Positions 43,201 through 51,844 are shown, counted from the first letter of the stretch. The stretch: 64,000 nt of DNA from JAJVID01 sp035714085 (GCA_035714085.1 DASTMP010000358.1:3575-67574), one strand, 5' to 3'. The notes: generated by a model not told the origin, from the letters alone. A program made the numbers and translations.

Positions 43201-43913
43201 TGGCCGGGATGGGCTTCATCGGTGTGGCGATCGACGGCCGCTACCACGGCGAGCGCTCCAAAGCGGGCAAGGGCTCTGCGGATTACAATGAGGCTATCCT
43301 GCGCGCTTACCGAACTGGCCATGAGCATCCTTTTCTTTACGACACCGTGTGGGATGTCTTGAGGCTCATCGATTACCTGGAGACGCGCGCGGATGTTGAC
43401 GCGAAGCGCATAGGACTGATCGGATTTTCCAAAGGCGGCATGGAGACCTACATGGCTGCAGCCGTTGACCCGCGTGTCGCCGTCGCCGTGCCGTGCATCG
43501 GCGTGCAGAGTTTCCGCTGGGCGTTAGACAACAACTCCTGGCGGTCGCGCGTGGAGACTTTCCAGTCCGCTCTCAACAGCGCCGCCAAAGACGAAGGCGT
43601 GGTGGAAATCAACGCAGATTTCGTGCGCAAGCTTTATGACCGCGTGGTTCCCGGAGTCTACAGTGAGTTTGATGGGCCGGGAATGCTGCCGCTCATCGCG
43701 CCCCGACCGCTGCTGGTGATCAACGGCGATTCAGACCCGCGAACGCCGATGCCTGGCGTGACGGAATGCGCCACACGCGCGCGTCAGGCCTTTGCCAAAG
43801 CGGGCGCCGAAGAAAAATTCCAACTGCTCATTCAAGAGAAGACTGGCCACGCCGTTACGCCCTCTGCTCGTCAGGCGGCGATAGCGTGGTTCGCGAAGTG
43901 GCTAAAACCATAA
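40239..43913 (+). CDS. Large exported fusion: GH67/GH20-like glycosidase part plus alpha/beta-hydrolase (esterase-like)
   Basis: The 1224-residue protein has a signal peptide. It continues with an N-terminal domain like those of GH67 and GH20 enzymes (SGADDRGLMYALLDVADRVG), a TIM-barrel-like region (RYFDMLARDRFNTFILIFGY, then ERGLDFTAGLWDHIY) and a helical region. After about residue 780 a fibronectin-like beta domain (LTVTAEARDQSGIKSVRLRY) leads into an alpha/beta-hydrolase of the dienelactone hydrolase/acetyl xylan esterase kind. The hydrolase has oxyanion motif HGTGG (His972), nucleophile Ser1064 in GFSKGG, an Asp near 1164-1166 (NGDSD) and His1204 in TGHAVTP. Thus one chain seems to carry two hydrolytic activities. 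I know of no described enzyme with this order. The glycosidase family assignment is uncertain; the esterase triad is clear. Confidence 0.78.
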   Translation: MKLAYISKAAPALSVMVILALAAAPWSGQSASSKVRISIVSDDVPGLAARHGLNKLAAALKARGVAVEQANSLETVRGETLIVAGRADASGAAAVLSKSLGVAPPEGAESLLIRRTKWNGKATLLVSGADDRGLMYALLDVADRVGWAADPNNPLGEVRDAAEKPYVAERGVSIYTMQQADFERRFFNEEYWTRYFDMLARDRFNTFILIFGYENAGYFAPAYPYFLDVEGFPDVRVVGLTKEQQQRNLKMLNRLIEMARERGLDFTAGLWDHIYRGGVQSGGVEDAEPGKPRPGIVTGLTEKDLMTYHKAALAKFLKLVPNLHAVQFRMHSESGLKKEEMPAFWKGIYQVMKDYGPNVLFDARIKDFPDSLIDMALEMGVKIRLNTKYWAEQVGLPFHPTHINKQNQHDRRHGYADLLRYPQRYGMQWQLWTGGTTRVLLWGDPEYARRFAESTHIYDGSGFEVNEMLATKMASHPHEMKPFDLLRPQYRYYDWEFERYWHFFQVFGRLGYNPDTPPEVWGKEFERRFGKEAAPFVEQALHRASWVLPMAQAYNFPYNRFPTTRGWVEKQRREDLPAYAKAEPSDTEQFLSMEEAARNLLEGKDSAKRHPLRTSQWFAQASADVLRLVGEAESRVGQNRNKEFNSTMVDLKILANLALYHSRRIHAGLSYALFKQSQDATALDDAIAREGLAIQAWEKLVEAAGDVYSDDLMMGLPSSGLSGHWRDELVELKKGLKALQQERESIPPAATRNNASVARFLTRKPAPGDDGEPPTLTSRPVTSAPAEKPLTVTAEARDQSGIKSVRLRYRSVNQYQDYRTLEMTPTGTRDQYQAVIPAEQVLPQWDLMYFIEAIDNQGNGTIYPDLEKETPYVVVKLQRSGSQSRQSGSEVERTSTATETQVADQAVRRAAFLKLIDRPRAPLSPEAQELGDTDGLTQTHFTFAADAEQRVPGILVKQPKSVGRRPVVIALHGTGGNKEGQLALLKELAGMGFIGVAIDGRYHGERSKAGKGSADYNEAILRAYRTGHEHPFLYDTVWDVLRLIDYLETRADVDAKRIGLIGFSKGGMETYMAAAVDPRVAVAVPCIGVQSFRWALDNNSWRSRVETFQSALNSAAKDEGVVEINADFVRKLYDRVVPGVYSEFDGPGMLPLIAPRPLLVINGDSDPRTPMPGVTECATRARQAFAKAGAEEKFQLLIQEKTGHAVTPSARQAAIAWFAKWLKP

Positions 43914-43925
43914 GGAGCGCACGCC

Positions 43926-45482
43926 ATGCAGAAATCGGAGAAAAGAGTAAAACGCTCATCACGACGCAACTTCTTGAAAGGAGTCACGGCCATCTCCGTG
44001 GCCGGTGTTGGCAGTCATTCGGTCTCGGCGAGCGGAGTGGATAGGGAATCTACGACCGCATCGCCATTCACATCACAGGCGCAGGCCAACGGGAAGTTCA
44101 TAGCTATTCAAGTCGGAGCAGTCTCCTTCGTGGATGAAGGCGTGGATAAGGTTCTCGATATTTTTCAGGAGCGGGCGCGAATTAACGCGCTGATGCTCGC
44201 CGTCTTCACTTACGGTCGCGGCATTGCGGGTCGCCAGACGCCGGGACAACCTTTGCCAGATCACGGCGCGCAGGAGTACGACACCAAAACCTTTTACGGC
44301 GGGAGCTACGCCGCGCTACATCCGGAGTACTACGACAAAACGATCCTCAAAAATCTGCGCGCGCCTGATCTCGGGGATTTCGATTTGCTCGCCGCCGTCG
44401 TACCTAAAGCAAAAGCGCGTGGCATGCGGAGCTATTGCTGGTTCGAAGATGTCTACAACCCGCGATTGATCGCGAACTTCGAGAAGGTCGCGGAGATGGA
44501 CATTTACGGTCGGCGTACCGGCCAGGCTTGTTTGAATAATCCCGATGTTCGTTATTTCCTCAACTCGCTGGTCGAGGACTACATCAAGTCTCATGAGATT
44601 GACGGAATTATGTGGGGCTCGGAGCGACAGGGGCCGCTCAACAATGCGATCGGCTCGCGCCACGGCGGATTCAATGGTCGCTCGACTCTTACCTGTTTTT
44701 GCGAGCACTGCCGAGCTAAGGGGCGCGATCGCGGTATCAGTGTGGAACGGGCGCGGGAGGGCCTGATCGAATTGGATAAATTCGCGCGCGCCGCCCACAC
44801 CGGCGCCCGACCGGGCGACGGCTATTTCGTTACCTTCTGGCGCTTGCTGCTGAACTACCCGGAAATTCTGGCCTGGGAGAAACTCTGGACCGACAGCAAA
44901 GATGAGATTTATGGCGATATTTACGGAACCGCCAAAGGCATCAACAACCGCATTCAAGTCGGCTGGCACATCTGGCACAACAATTCCTTCAGCCCCTTCT
45001 TCCGCGCCGAGCAGGACTACGCTAAGCTCCGTCAGACTTCGGATTATCTGAAGGTGGTGATCTACAACAACTGCGGCGGCCCGCGCCTTCAACAATACCT
45101 GAAGAATATCCATTCGACCATTTTCCGTGACGCCAAACCGGAGGAGGCGCTCGCCATGCATTACCGCATCATGGGTTACGGGGACGAAGCAAGCTTCGAT
45201 AAATTGCCTGCAGCCGGCCTCTCGGCGGATTACGTCGCGCGGGAGACCAAACGGGCGGTGGCAGGCGTGCGCGGCGAGATCGCGATCTATCCTGGCATCG
45301 ACATCGATATCCCAACAGATCAGAGCGAGAAGAAGACACAGCCATCAGATGTCAGGGCAGCGGTGAAGGCGGCGCTGACTTCGGGCGCGGCGGGAGTGAT
45401 CCTCTCACGCAAATACTCTGAAATGAAACTTGCCAATCTGGCCGCCGCGGGCGAAGCGCTCAAAGACATGGGGATCGTATAG
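43926..45482 (+). CDS. Tat-exported TIM-barrel glycosidase-like protein
   Basis: The start opens a Tat signal (SSRRNFLKGVTAISVAGVG). The 518-residue protein reads as a TIM barrel of the hypothetical glycosyl hydrolase kind: VDKVLDIFQERARINALMLA, PKAKARGMRSYCWFEDVYNP, YIKSHEIDGIMWGSERQGPL. The conserved cysteine motif TCFCEHC (Cys257, Cys259, Cys262) recurs in the 735-residue protein at 36947, so the two are distant paralogues. Candidate acidic residues lie near WGSERQG and in WHIWHNN, but none can be named as catalytic with confidence. It closes the cluster, 12 bases after the fusion gene. Confidence 0.8.
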   Translation: MQKSEKRVKRSSRRNFLKGVTAISVAGVGSHSVSASGVDRESTTASPFTSQAQANGKFIAIQVGAVSFVDEGVDKVLDIFQERARINALMLAVFTYGRGIAGRQTPGQPLPDHGAQEYDTKTFYGGSYAALHPEYYDKTILKNLRAPDLGDFDLLAAVVPKAKARGMRSYCWFEDVYNPRLIANFEKVAEMDIYGRRTGQACLNNPDVRYFLNSLVEDYIKSHEIDGIMWGSERQGPLNNAIGSRHGGFNGRSTLTCFCEHCRAKGRDRGISVERAREGLIELDKFARAAHTGARPGDGYFVTFWRLLLNYPEILAWEKLWTDSKDEIYGDIYGTAKGINNRIQVGWHIWHNNSFSPFFRAEQDYAKLRQTSDYLKVVIYNNCGGPRLQQYLKNIHSTIFRDAKPEEALAMHYRIMGYGDEASFDKLPAAGLSADYVARETKRAVAGVRGEIAIYPGIDIDIPTDQSEKKTQPSDVRAAVKAALTSGAAGVILSRKYSEMKLANLAAAGEALKDMGIV

Positions 45483-45836
45483 TCAATCCCAGATAAGGCC
45501 ATTAATCTCACACACGACGAGCGGCGAAAGCGGCCAGCTTTTGCGCGAGCGATACGGGCGCGAGGCTGCGGTCATCATTCGCATCAGAGCCGCGCCAATC
45601 CTCGCGACTGAGCGCTCACCCTGGGTCTAATCTTCCGCGGATCGTTTGATAAGTCGTTTATCTTCCTTTTATGCTTTCTGCGATAATTTCACTGCGCTGT
45701 TAGATTAATTCGCAATCGACGGCGCGAGGCTGTGATCGGTGGGGCGTCGGGACCGCTCCCGACTGAGCAAGGTGAATTTAGAAGGCAATCCATTCAATAA
45801 CGACAACACCACACATCATTTAATGGGGATAATACG
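45483..45836. other. Intergenic region with a short hairpin
   Basis: No gene is supported. GTCGGGA (45746-45752) and TCCCGAC (45757-45763) form a 7-bp stem with a 4-base loop but no T tract. It separates the glycan-like cluster from the RND operon and may contain the RND promoter. Confidence 0.4.
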
Positions 45837-47171
45837 TTGAATCAACTCTCTGCCAGCTCTGTTGGCGGCTTTCTGCGCCGGCGCCTGCGAACATTTTTGC
45901 AGGGCGTAGCTTTCGGCGCGGCGCTCTGCGCGTCTGTGGCGGCTCAACCGTCGCCCACGCCCCTGACACTTGCCGAGTGCATACATTTGGCCGAGTCTGC
46001 GCCGAACGCGATTAGCGTCGCCGAGCAGGAAAGTCAGATCGCCATCCGAGACGTCTCGCAGGCGCGCGCCGGTCTTCTGCCGCAAATGGAAATCCAAAAT
46101 GGGTTTGTTTACGCCAGCCCGCGCCTGGATGATCCGTCCACCTTCGGTTTCATCTCCCTCAACGGCATTCGTCAGTACACGAACCTCTGGACGATCACGC
46201 AGGAGGCCGACACTTCAGGCAGGTTGCGCGCCGAACTTCAGCGCGCGCGCGCCAATCAGCAGATCAAACGCGTCGACATCGAGATCGCCCGGCGTGATCT
46301 GAGGCATGGGGTCACGATCGCGTATTACCGGTTATTGCTGACCCGTCATCTGGTGACCGTCATCAGTGACGCGCTCAAGGAAAACAAAATCTTTGAACAG
46401 CGCGCCGAACTGCTTTTTCAAAACGGCGAAGCGGCCCGCGCCGACGTCGTCAAGGCATCGGCGCAGGCGGCGTTTTTGCGGCAGGCGCTCACGGCCGCGG
46501 AGTTGGAAGCGAAGCTGGCGAATCAGGAACTCGCCTCCTTCTGGACAAATGGCGTGAACGACGCTCTGATCATCGCCGACGCGCTCGATGAACCGCTTCC
46601 CGCGCCGGAAAACGAGATTGAGGCGGACCGACCGGCGCCGTACTTGAAGCGGCCCGAATTCAATCTGTTTGACGCCGAGCGGTATGGCTTCCAGGCGGAC
46701 GAGAAACGCGCCCGTTCGTTGCTCCTGCCACAGCTCGGATTCGTTTTTCAATATGGACTCGATTCAACGGCGCTGCGGTTTAATGACCGCGGATACGCCG
46801 CATACATCAACCTTCGCATTCCGGTCTTTGATTGGTTCCGCGCGCGCGGCCAGATGCGGCAGTTTCATACGCGCATCGAGCAGGTTGAGACCAATCGGGC
46901 GATCTCGGAGCGGACGTTCTCGCGCGAATACCAGGGCGCGCTGGCTCGCGTCAAGGATCTCTTCACGCAGATCGCGCAGACCCGGGAGCAGGTCCGTTTG
47001 GCCGAAGAGGATTTGAACTTGAGCCGCGTTCGGTATGAGGGCGGCGAGGGGGCGGCGCTCGACGTCGTAACGGCGCAGAACCAACTCTCACAGGCGCGAA
47101 ATAACTACTACACCAGCGTGGCGAACTATTTGAACGCCAGGGCTGATCTGGAGGTGGCTTCCGGCAAATGA
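45837..47171 (+). CDS. TolC-family outer-membrane efflux protein
   Basis: Starts at TTG 45837 after GGGGATAATACG. The 444-residue protein has a signal region and two OEP repeats: LTLAECIHLAESAPNAIS at the start, GLLPQMEIQNGFVYASP, and long helices with RYEGGEGAALDVVTAQNQLS near the C-terminus. It forms the outer-membrane channel of a tripartite RND pump. The stop overlaps the next start (ATGA at 47168). A TTG start on the first gene may keep channel output low compared with the pump. Confidence 0.93.
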   Translation: MNQLSASSVGGFLRRRLRTFLQGVAFGAALCASVAAQPSPTPLTLAECIHLAESAPNAISVAEQESQIAIRDVSQARAGLLPQMEIQNGFVYASPRLDDPSTFGFISLNGIRQYTNLWTITQEADTSGRLRAELQRARANQQIKRVDIEIARRDLRHGVTIAYYRLLLTRHLVTVISDALKENKIFEQRAELLFQNGEAARADVVKASAQAAFLRQALTAAELEAKLANQELASFWTNGVNDALIIADALDEPLPAPENEIEADRPAPYLKRPEFNLFDAERYGFQADEKRARSLLLPQLGFVFQYGLDSTALRFNDRGYAAYINLRIPVFDWFRARGQMRQFHTRIEQVETNRAISERTFSREYQGALARVKDLFTQIAQTREQVRLAEEDLNLSRVRYEGGEGAALDVVTAQNQLSQARNNYYTSVANYLNARADLEVASGK

Positions 47172-48574
47172 AAGATCGTAGAAACAGATTCACTCACGCC
47201 AGTCCTTTTGTTTGGTCTATCGCATGGCCTATCGCCTGCGGCCTGCTAATCGTGGGCTGTAAGGCGCATTCGAAGGAGGAGAGTGACCCGAAGCCCGTGG
47301 TCGAAGTGAAAACCGCGAAAGCGGAAGTCGCCGACCTAGAATTGACTGTGCGGGCGCCCGCAAACATTTTCCCGCGCGAACAGGCCAACATCGCCGCGCG
47401 CGTCACCGCGCGTATCGTCAAGCTGAACGCGCGCAAGGGAGACGCGGTGGCGGCGGGGCAATTGCTTGCCGCCCTGGAAAATAACGATCTCATCGCGCAA
47501 CGCGATGAGGCAAAGGCCGCGGTCACGGACGCCGAAGCCAACCTGCAAAAGACCGCCGCCGGCACGATCCCCGCCGATATCGAGCGAGCCCGCGGCCAGG
47601 TCGCCACGACGAAAGCCGCGCTCGATCAATCCCAGAAAATTTACGACCGGCGCAAAGTCCTGTATGAAAAAGGCGCGATCCCGCAGCGCGATCTGCTCCT
47701 GAGTGAAACGGAGCTGGCGCAGGCGAAGACGGCCTACGAAGTGGCGCAAAAATCGCTCGACCTGCTCGAAAGACAGTCGAGCGACAAGGACATTCGCATC
47801 GCGCAGAGCCGGTTGGAGCAGGCCAAAGCCAAACTTGCGGGAATTATCGCCCAACTGGAATTCACCGAGATCCGCAGCCCGTTCGCGGGCGTCATCACCG
47901 AACAGATGATGTTTCCAGGAGATATGGCGAAGCCCGACTCGCCGATCTTCACCGTCATGAATTTATCGGTCGCGGTCGCGCGCGCGCAGGCGCCCGAGGG
48001 CGATAGCCACGCCGTGCGGCAGGGACAAGCGTGCAGTTTTGCGCCCGTCGATCAAACCGGCGCCGCATTCTCAGGGCGCGTCACGACCATCAATCAGGCC
48101 GTCGATCCGGCGCGGCGCACTGTCGAAATCTGGTGCGAAATAGCCAATCCGCAAATCGGCGGCCAGCGCCGCTTGAAAGGCGGCGATTTCGGCTCGCTCT
48201 CCATCACGGTCGGCGCCGCGAGACGAAGCGTCGTCGTGCCCGTCGCCGCGGTGCAATTCGCCGAAGACGGGAAAAAGGGCACGGTCATGGTCGTCGACGA
48301 CAAAAACATCGCGCACGCGAAGGAGGTGGAAACGGGTGAAACGGTCGGCGGAAAAGTGCGGATCGTCGAAGGGTTGAACGGCGGCGAAACGGTCATCGTC
48401 GAGGGCGGTTACGGTCTGCCCGACAAGACCGAGGTGCGAAACAAAGAAGAGAAAGAGGAGAAAGACGCGGACAAGGACGAAAAGGGCGACAAGGACGAAA
48501 AAGGCGAAAAGGACGACAAGAAGGACGAAAAGGGCGATAAGAAGGGCGACAAGAAGGAAGAGGGGAAGAAATGA
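47168..48574 (+). CDS. RND periplasmic adaptor (membrane fusion protein) with highly charged C-terminal tail
   Basis: The 468-residue adaptor has a probable lipoprotein signal (LLIVGCKAHS), a biotinyl-lipoyl hairpin with long coiled coil (IERARGQVATTKAALDQSQK) and a beta-barrel domain (FTEIRSPFAGVITEQMMFPG). From about residue 420 it ends in an approximately 47-residue tail of almost only Lys, Glu and Asp with Gly (KDEKGDKDEKGEKDDKKDEK). Adaptors usually end soon after the barrel, so the tail is odd; it could bind cations or the pump surface. At DNA level it is built from near-repeats of GACAAGGACGAAAAGGGC. Coupled by ATGA overlaps on both sides. Confidence 0.93.
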   Translation: MKDRRNRFTHASPFVWSIAWPIACGLLIVGCKAHSKEESDPKPVVEVKTAKAEVADLELTVRAPANIFPREQANIAARVTARIVKLNARKGDAVAAGQLLAALENNDLIAQRDEAKAAVTDAEANLQKTAAGTIPADIERARGQVATTKAALDQSQKIYDRRKVLYEKGAIPQRDLLLSETELAQAKTAYEVAQKSLDLLERQSSDKDIRIAQSRLEQAKAKLAGIIAQLEFTEIRSPFAGVITEQMMFPGDMAKPDSPIFTVMNLSVAVARAQAPEGDSHAVRQGQACSFAPVDQTGAAFSGRVTTINQAVDPARRTVEIWCEIANPQIGGQRRLKGGDFGSLSITVGAARRSVVVPVAAVQFAEDGKKGTVMVVDDKNIAHAKEVETGETVGGKVRIVEGLNGGETVIVEGGYGLPDKTEVRNKEEKEEKDADKDEKGDKDEKGEKDDKKDEKGDKKGDKKEEGKK

Positions 48575-51500
48575 CCACAAGCCTCGCTCGATTCGTCGAC
48601 ACGCACGGCCGCGCGCTGGCGCTGGTATTTCTGAGTTTCGCTCTGGCTGGGCTGGCCTTTATTTTTCGCTTGCCGATCTCGCTCTTTCCGCAGACCGATT
48701 TCCCACGCATCGTCATTCTGGTGGACAACGGAATCGCTCCGGTGGACGTTCAAATGTTGACGGTCACGCGACCGATTGAAGAGGCCATTCGCAGCGTGCC
48801 CGGCATCACCGACGTGCGTTCGGTCACCGGGCGGGGCTCGTCCGAAATCAGCGTCGTCTTCCGCTGGGACGTGGACATTCTGAACGCGCTGCACCTGACG
48901 CAAGGCAAGATCGCGCAAATCCAACCGACCTTACCTCCCGACGCGCGCTTTTACATCAATCGCCTGACCTTCTCCGCCTTTCCGATGATCGGATTCAGCG
49001 TCATCTCGCCGAAACGTTCGCAGGCGGAATTGTATGACCTGGCCTATTACGATATCGCGCCACGCCTGTACCGTCTGCCCGGCGTCGCGGAGGCCCGGAT
49101 AACCGGCGGCCGGCCGCCCGAATACCACGTGCTGGTCGATCCGGAAAAGCTCAACAGTTACGGCATTCCCCTGACCAGGGTCGCCGACGCCATTCGCAAG
49201 ACCAACGTCATCGGCTCGGCCGGAATGGTGCAGGAAAATTACAAGCTATATCTGACGACAGTCACCGGCCTGCTGAAGAGCAAAGAGCAGATCGAAGACC
49301 TCGTCGTGGACGTGATCAAAGGCTCGCCGGTGTACGTTAAAAACCTGGCGCGCGTGGTAAGCGCCGAGCGCCCCGTCTACACCATCGTCACCGCCGACGG
49401 ATTGCCCGCCGTGCTGGTCAACGTCCATGAACAACCCGACGGCAACGCCGTCGAGATCGCCGACGCGGTCAACAACGAACTAAAACAAATCCGCAAAACG
49501 CTGCCGCCGGACATTCAGGTGAACGTATTTTACGACCAATCGGTCAACGTGCGAGATTCGATCGGCAGCGTGACGGAAAGTATCCTGATCGGACTCGGGC
49601 TTTCCATCCTGGTGCTAATCGGCTTTTTGAAGAGCTGGCGGACGACCCTGGTAGCCGGGCTGGTGATTCCGATCTCCGCGCTGATCGCGGTCGTCTTGCT
49701 GAAGCTCTTCAATATGAGCTTTAACATGATGACGCTGGGCGGCATAGCCGCCTGCATCGGCGTCGTGATCGACGACGCCATCGTGATGGTCGAAAACATC
49801 ACGGTCCACCTCGCGATGGGGCAGGAGCCGCGCGAGGCGGCGATGAGCGCGATCGTCGAATTGACGCCCGCGTTGATCGGCTCGACCTTAACGCCGATCG
49901 TGGTTTTCGTCCCGCTCGTATTTCTCGGCGGAATTACTGCGGTTTTCTTCCGCGCGCTGGCCGCGACGCTGGTGACCGCGCTGTTGGCGTCCTTACTGCT
50001 CGCCATCCTGTTAACCCCGACGCTGGCGCGGCTGTTTTTCAAGCGGCGGGAGGCAGGGGTATCGACGGACGTGGCCGTAGCGGATTTAGCGGAGGCCGAA
50101 CAGGCCGGCGAAGGCCGCCTGATGCGTTGGTTGACGTCGCGCTACGAGGGGGTTTTGCAATGGTCTTTGCGTCACGCGCGGCTGATTTTGTTGTCGTCGC
50201 TCGTCGTGGTCGCCGGGTCCGCGCTGATTTTTTTTCAACTTGGCAGGGATTTTCTACCGGAGATGGATGAGGGCGCGTTCGTCCTCGATTACCTGATGCC
50301 GCCCGGCACATCTCTTGAGGAGACCAACCGCGTGCTGAATCACGTCGAATCGTTTTTGAAAGAGACCCCTGAGGTCAGCAACTATTCACGCCGCACCGGC
50401 GCGCAACTTGGCCTGTTCCTGACCGAGCCGAACAGCGGCGACTTGCTGATCCGGCTGAAACGGGATCGCAAACGTTCATCTGAAGAGGTGATCTCGGAGT
50501 TACGAGATAAGATCGCAGAAGCCGAGCCTGCGCTGTCAGTCGAATTCGTACACATCCTCGAGGACTTGATCGGCGACCTCGAGCAAGCGCCGGAGCCCAT
50601 TGAAATTAAGGTTTTCCACCCGGACGATAAGGTTCATAGAGAGGTCGCGAACGAGATCACCGAATGGCTGGAGAAAAAAAGCGTCAGAGGCGTCGTAGAC
50701 GTCGAAGACCGCGCCATCGCCATCGGCCCGTCGCGTAATTTCCGCGTCAATCTCGAAAAGGCCGGAATGGCGGGTTTCGGCGTCGATGACGTGCGCAACC
50801 TGCAGGCTGCGATTGTCGACGGCGAGTTGGCCTCCCAGATGATCCGCGACAACCGGCTTGTTGGCATCCGCGTGCGGTACCCGGCGGAATATCGCGCGTC
50901 GAGCGACAAGCTAAAAGGCCTGCTGTTGACTTCGCCCAATGGAAACACCGTTCCGCTTTCGAGCATCGCTGATCTGGAGCCGGAAGAGACTACCTATGAA
51001 ATTCGGCGGGACAACCTGCGCAATTTCTCGAATATCACTGCCCGGTTGGAGGGCCGCGACCTCGGTTCCGCCGTTGACGAGATCAAACGGCGACTTTACA
51101 AAGAAGTCAACATCCCTCCAGGCGCGGAAATCGAGTTCGGCGGCCGTTACCTGATTCAGCAGGAATCGTTTCGAGGGCTGACCATGGTCTTGCTCGGATC
51201 GATTCTGCTGATCTTCATCATCCTGGTATTTGAGTTTCGTTCATTCTCTCACCCGATCGCGATTCTGGCGGCGACGATCCTCTGCGGGTTCGGCGCGCTG
51301 CTGGCGTTGTGGTTAACCGATACGGCCCTCAATATCTCGTCGATTATGGGCGCGATTATGGTTATCGGAATCGTCCATAAGAACGGCATCCTGATGCTCG
51401 ATTCCGAGCGGCATTACTCGTCCCTGGGCATGCCACTGCAGAAGGCGATCTTCCAGGCCGGCAGGCGACGATTGCGACCGATCCTGATGACGGCGCTGGC

Positions 51501-51663
51501 GACGATCTTCGGCATGCTGCCATTGGCCCTGGGCGTCGGCACTGGCGCTGAGATCCTGCGCCCGCTCGCCATCGCGGTCATCGGAGGCGTGACGGTCTCA
51601 ATCTTGTTATCGCTCCTGGTAACGCCCGCTCTGTTTTTTCTGCTGAGAGAGAGGGGACTGTAG
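48571..51663 (+). CDS. RND efflux pump inner-membrane transporter (AcrB/MdtB-like)
   Basis: The 1030-residue protein has twelve expected helices and two large periplasmic loops. TM4 carries the proton-relay Asp pair in GVVIDDAIVMVEN, and the tenth helix has GIVHKNGILM with the relay Lys. The Asp-Asp form is closer to drug/organic-compound exporters (HAE1, MdtB) than to heavy-metal CzcA pumps. The three overlapping genes make a complete tripartite pump. The substrate is not visible; the operon does not contain a local regulator. Confidence 0.95.
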   Translation: MTTSLARFVDTHGRALALVFLSFALAGLAFIFRLPISLFPQTDFPRIVILVDNGIAPVDVQMLTVTRPIEEAIRSVPGITDVRSVTGRGSSEISVVFRWDVDILNALHLTQGKIAQIQPTLPPDARFYINRLTFSAFPMIGFSVISPKRSQAELYDLAYYDIAPRLYRLPGVAEARITGGRPPEYHVLVDPEKLNSYGIPLTRVADAIRKTNVIGSAGMVQENYKLYLTTVTGLLKSKEQIEDLVVDVIKGSPVYVKNLARVVSAERPVYTIVTADGLPAVLVNVHEQPDGNAVEIADAVNNELKQIRKTLPPDIQVNVFYDQSVNVRDSIGSVTESILIGLGLSILVLIGFLKSWRTTLVAGLVIPISALIAVVLLKLFNMSFNMMTLGGIAACIGVVIDDAIVMVENITVHLAMGQEPREAAMSAIVELTPALIGSTLTPIVVFVPLVFLGGITAVFFRALAATLVTALLASLLLAILLTPTLARLFFKRREAGVSTDVAVADLAEAEQAGEGRLMRWLTSRYEGVLQWSLRHARLILLSSLVVVAGSALIFFQLGRDFLPEMDEGAFVLDYLMPPGTSLEETNRVLNHVESFLKETPEVSNYSRRTGAQLGLFLTEPNSGDLLIRLKRDRKRSSEEVISELRDKIAEAEPALSVEFVHILEDLIGDLEQAPEPIEIKVFHPDDKVHREVANEITEWLEKKSVRGVVDVEDRAIAIGPSRNFRVNLEKAGMAGFGVDDVRNLQAAIVDGELASQMIRDNRLVGIRVRYPAEYRASSDKLKGLLLTSPNGNTVPLSSIADLEPEETTYEIRRDNLRNFSNITARLEGRDLGSAVDEIKRRLYKEVNIPPGAEIEFGGRYLIQQESFRGLTMVLLGSILLIFIILVFEFRSFSHPIAILAATILCGFGALLALWLTDTALNISSIMGAIMVIGIVHKNGILMLDSERHYSSLGMPLQKAIFQAGRRRLRPILMTALATIFGMLPLALGVGTGAEILRPLAIAVIGGVTVSILLSLLVTPALFFLLRERGL

Positions 51664-51719
51664 TCAATATTTGCCATCCATATACCAATTTTCAAATGTA
51701 TGAAAACCGTTAGCTGCAG

Positions 51720-51754
51720 AGGACACAGAGAAATCATTATGTCCTCTGTGTCCT
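51720..51754. repeat. Inverted repeat with TCTCTGTGTCCT-type sequence
   Basis: AGGACACAGAG (51720-51730) and CTCTGTGTCCT (51744-51754) are exact reverse complements with a 13-base loop; GCGCTCTGTGGCTATCC follows. Similar tgtcctctgtgtcctctgtggc strings are, to my knowledge, dispersed short repeats in several bacterial genomes. It may also act as a terminator after the RND operon. Confidence 0.55.
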
Positions 51755-51804
51755 GCGGTGCGCTCTGTGGCTATCCATATACTGGCCCATTTATCTTCTA
51801 TTTA

Positions 51805-51844
51805 GGTCTGTTATGAGAGGCTATTTTGGTCTGTTACGATAGGC
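51805..51844 (+). repeat. Two imperfect 17-bp direct repeats
   Basis: GGTCTGTTATGAGAGGC (51805-51821) and GGTCTGTTACGATAGGC (51828-51844) match at 15 of 17 positions with a 23-bp period. The 460-base gap between RND operon and phosphatase gene (51664-52124) otherwise holds no supported gene. Confidence 0.45.

Noticed and set aside
14102..45795. AAGGCAATCCATTC found at 14102-14115 and at 45782-45795
   Set aside because: A shared 14-mer is expected several times by chance among all pairs of positions in 64 kb, and the flanks do not match.
48571..51663. RND pump considered as a heavy-metal (CzcA) exporter
   Set aside because: TM4 has the Asp-Asp pattern of drug-type pumps and no metal regulators or chaperones are adjacent.
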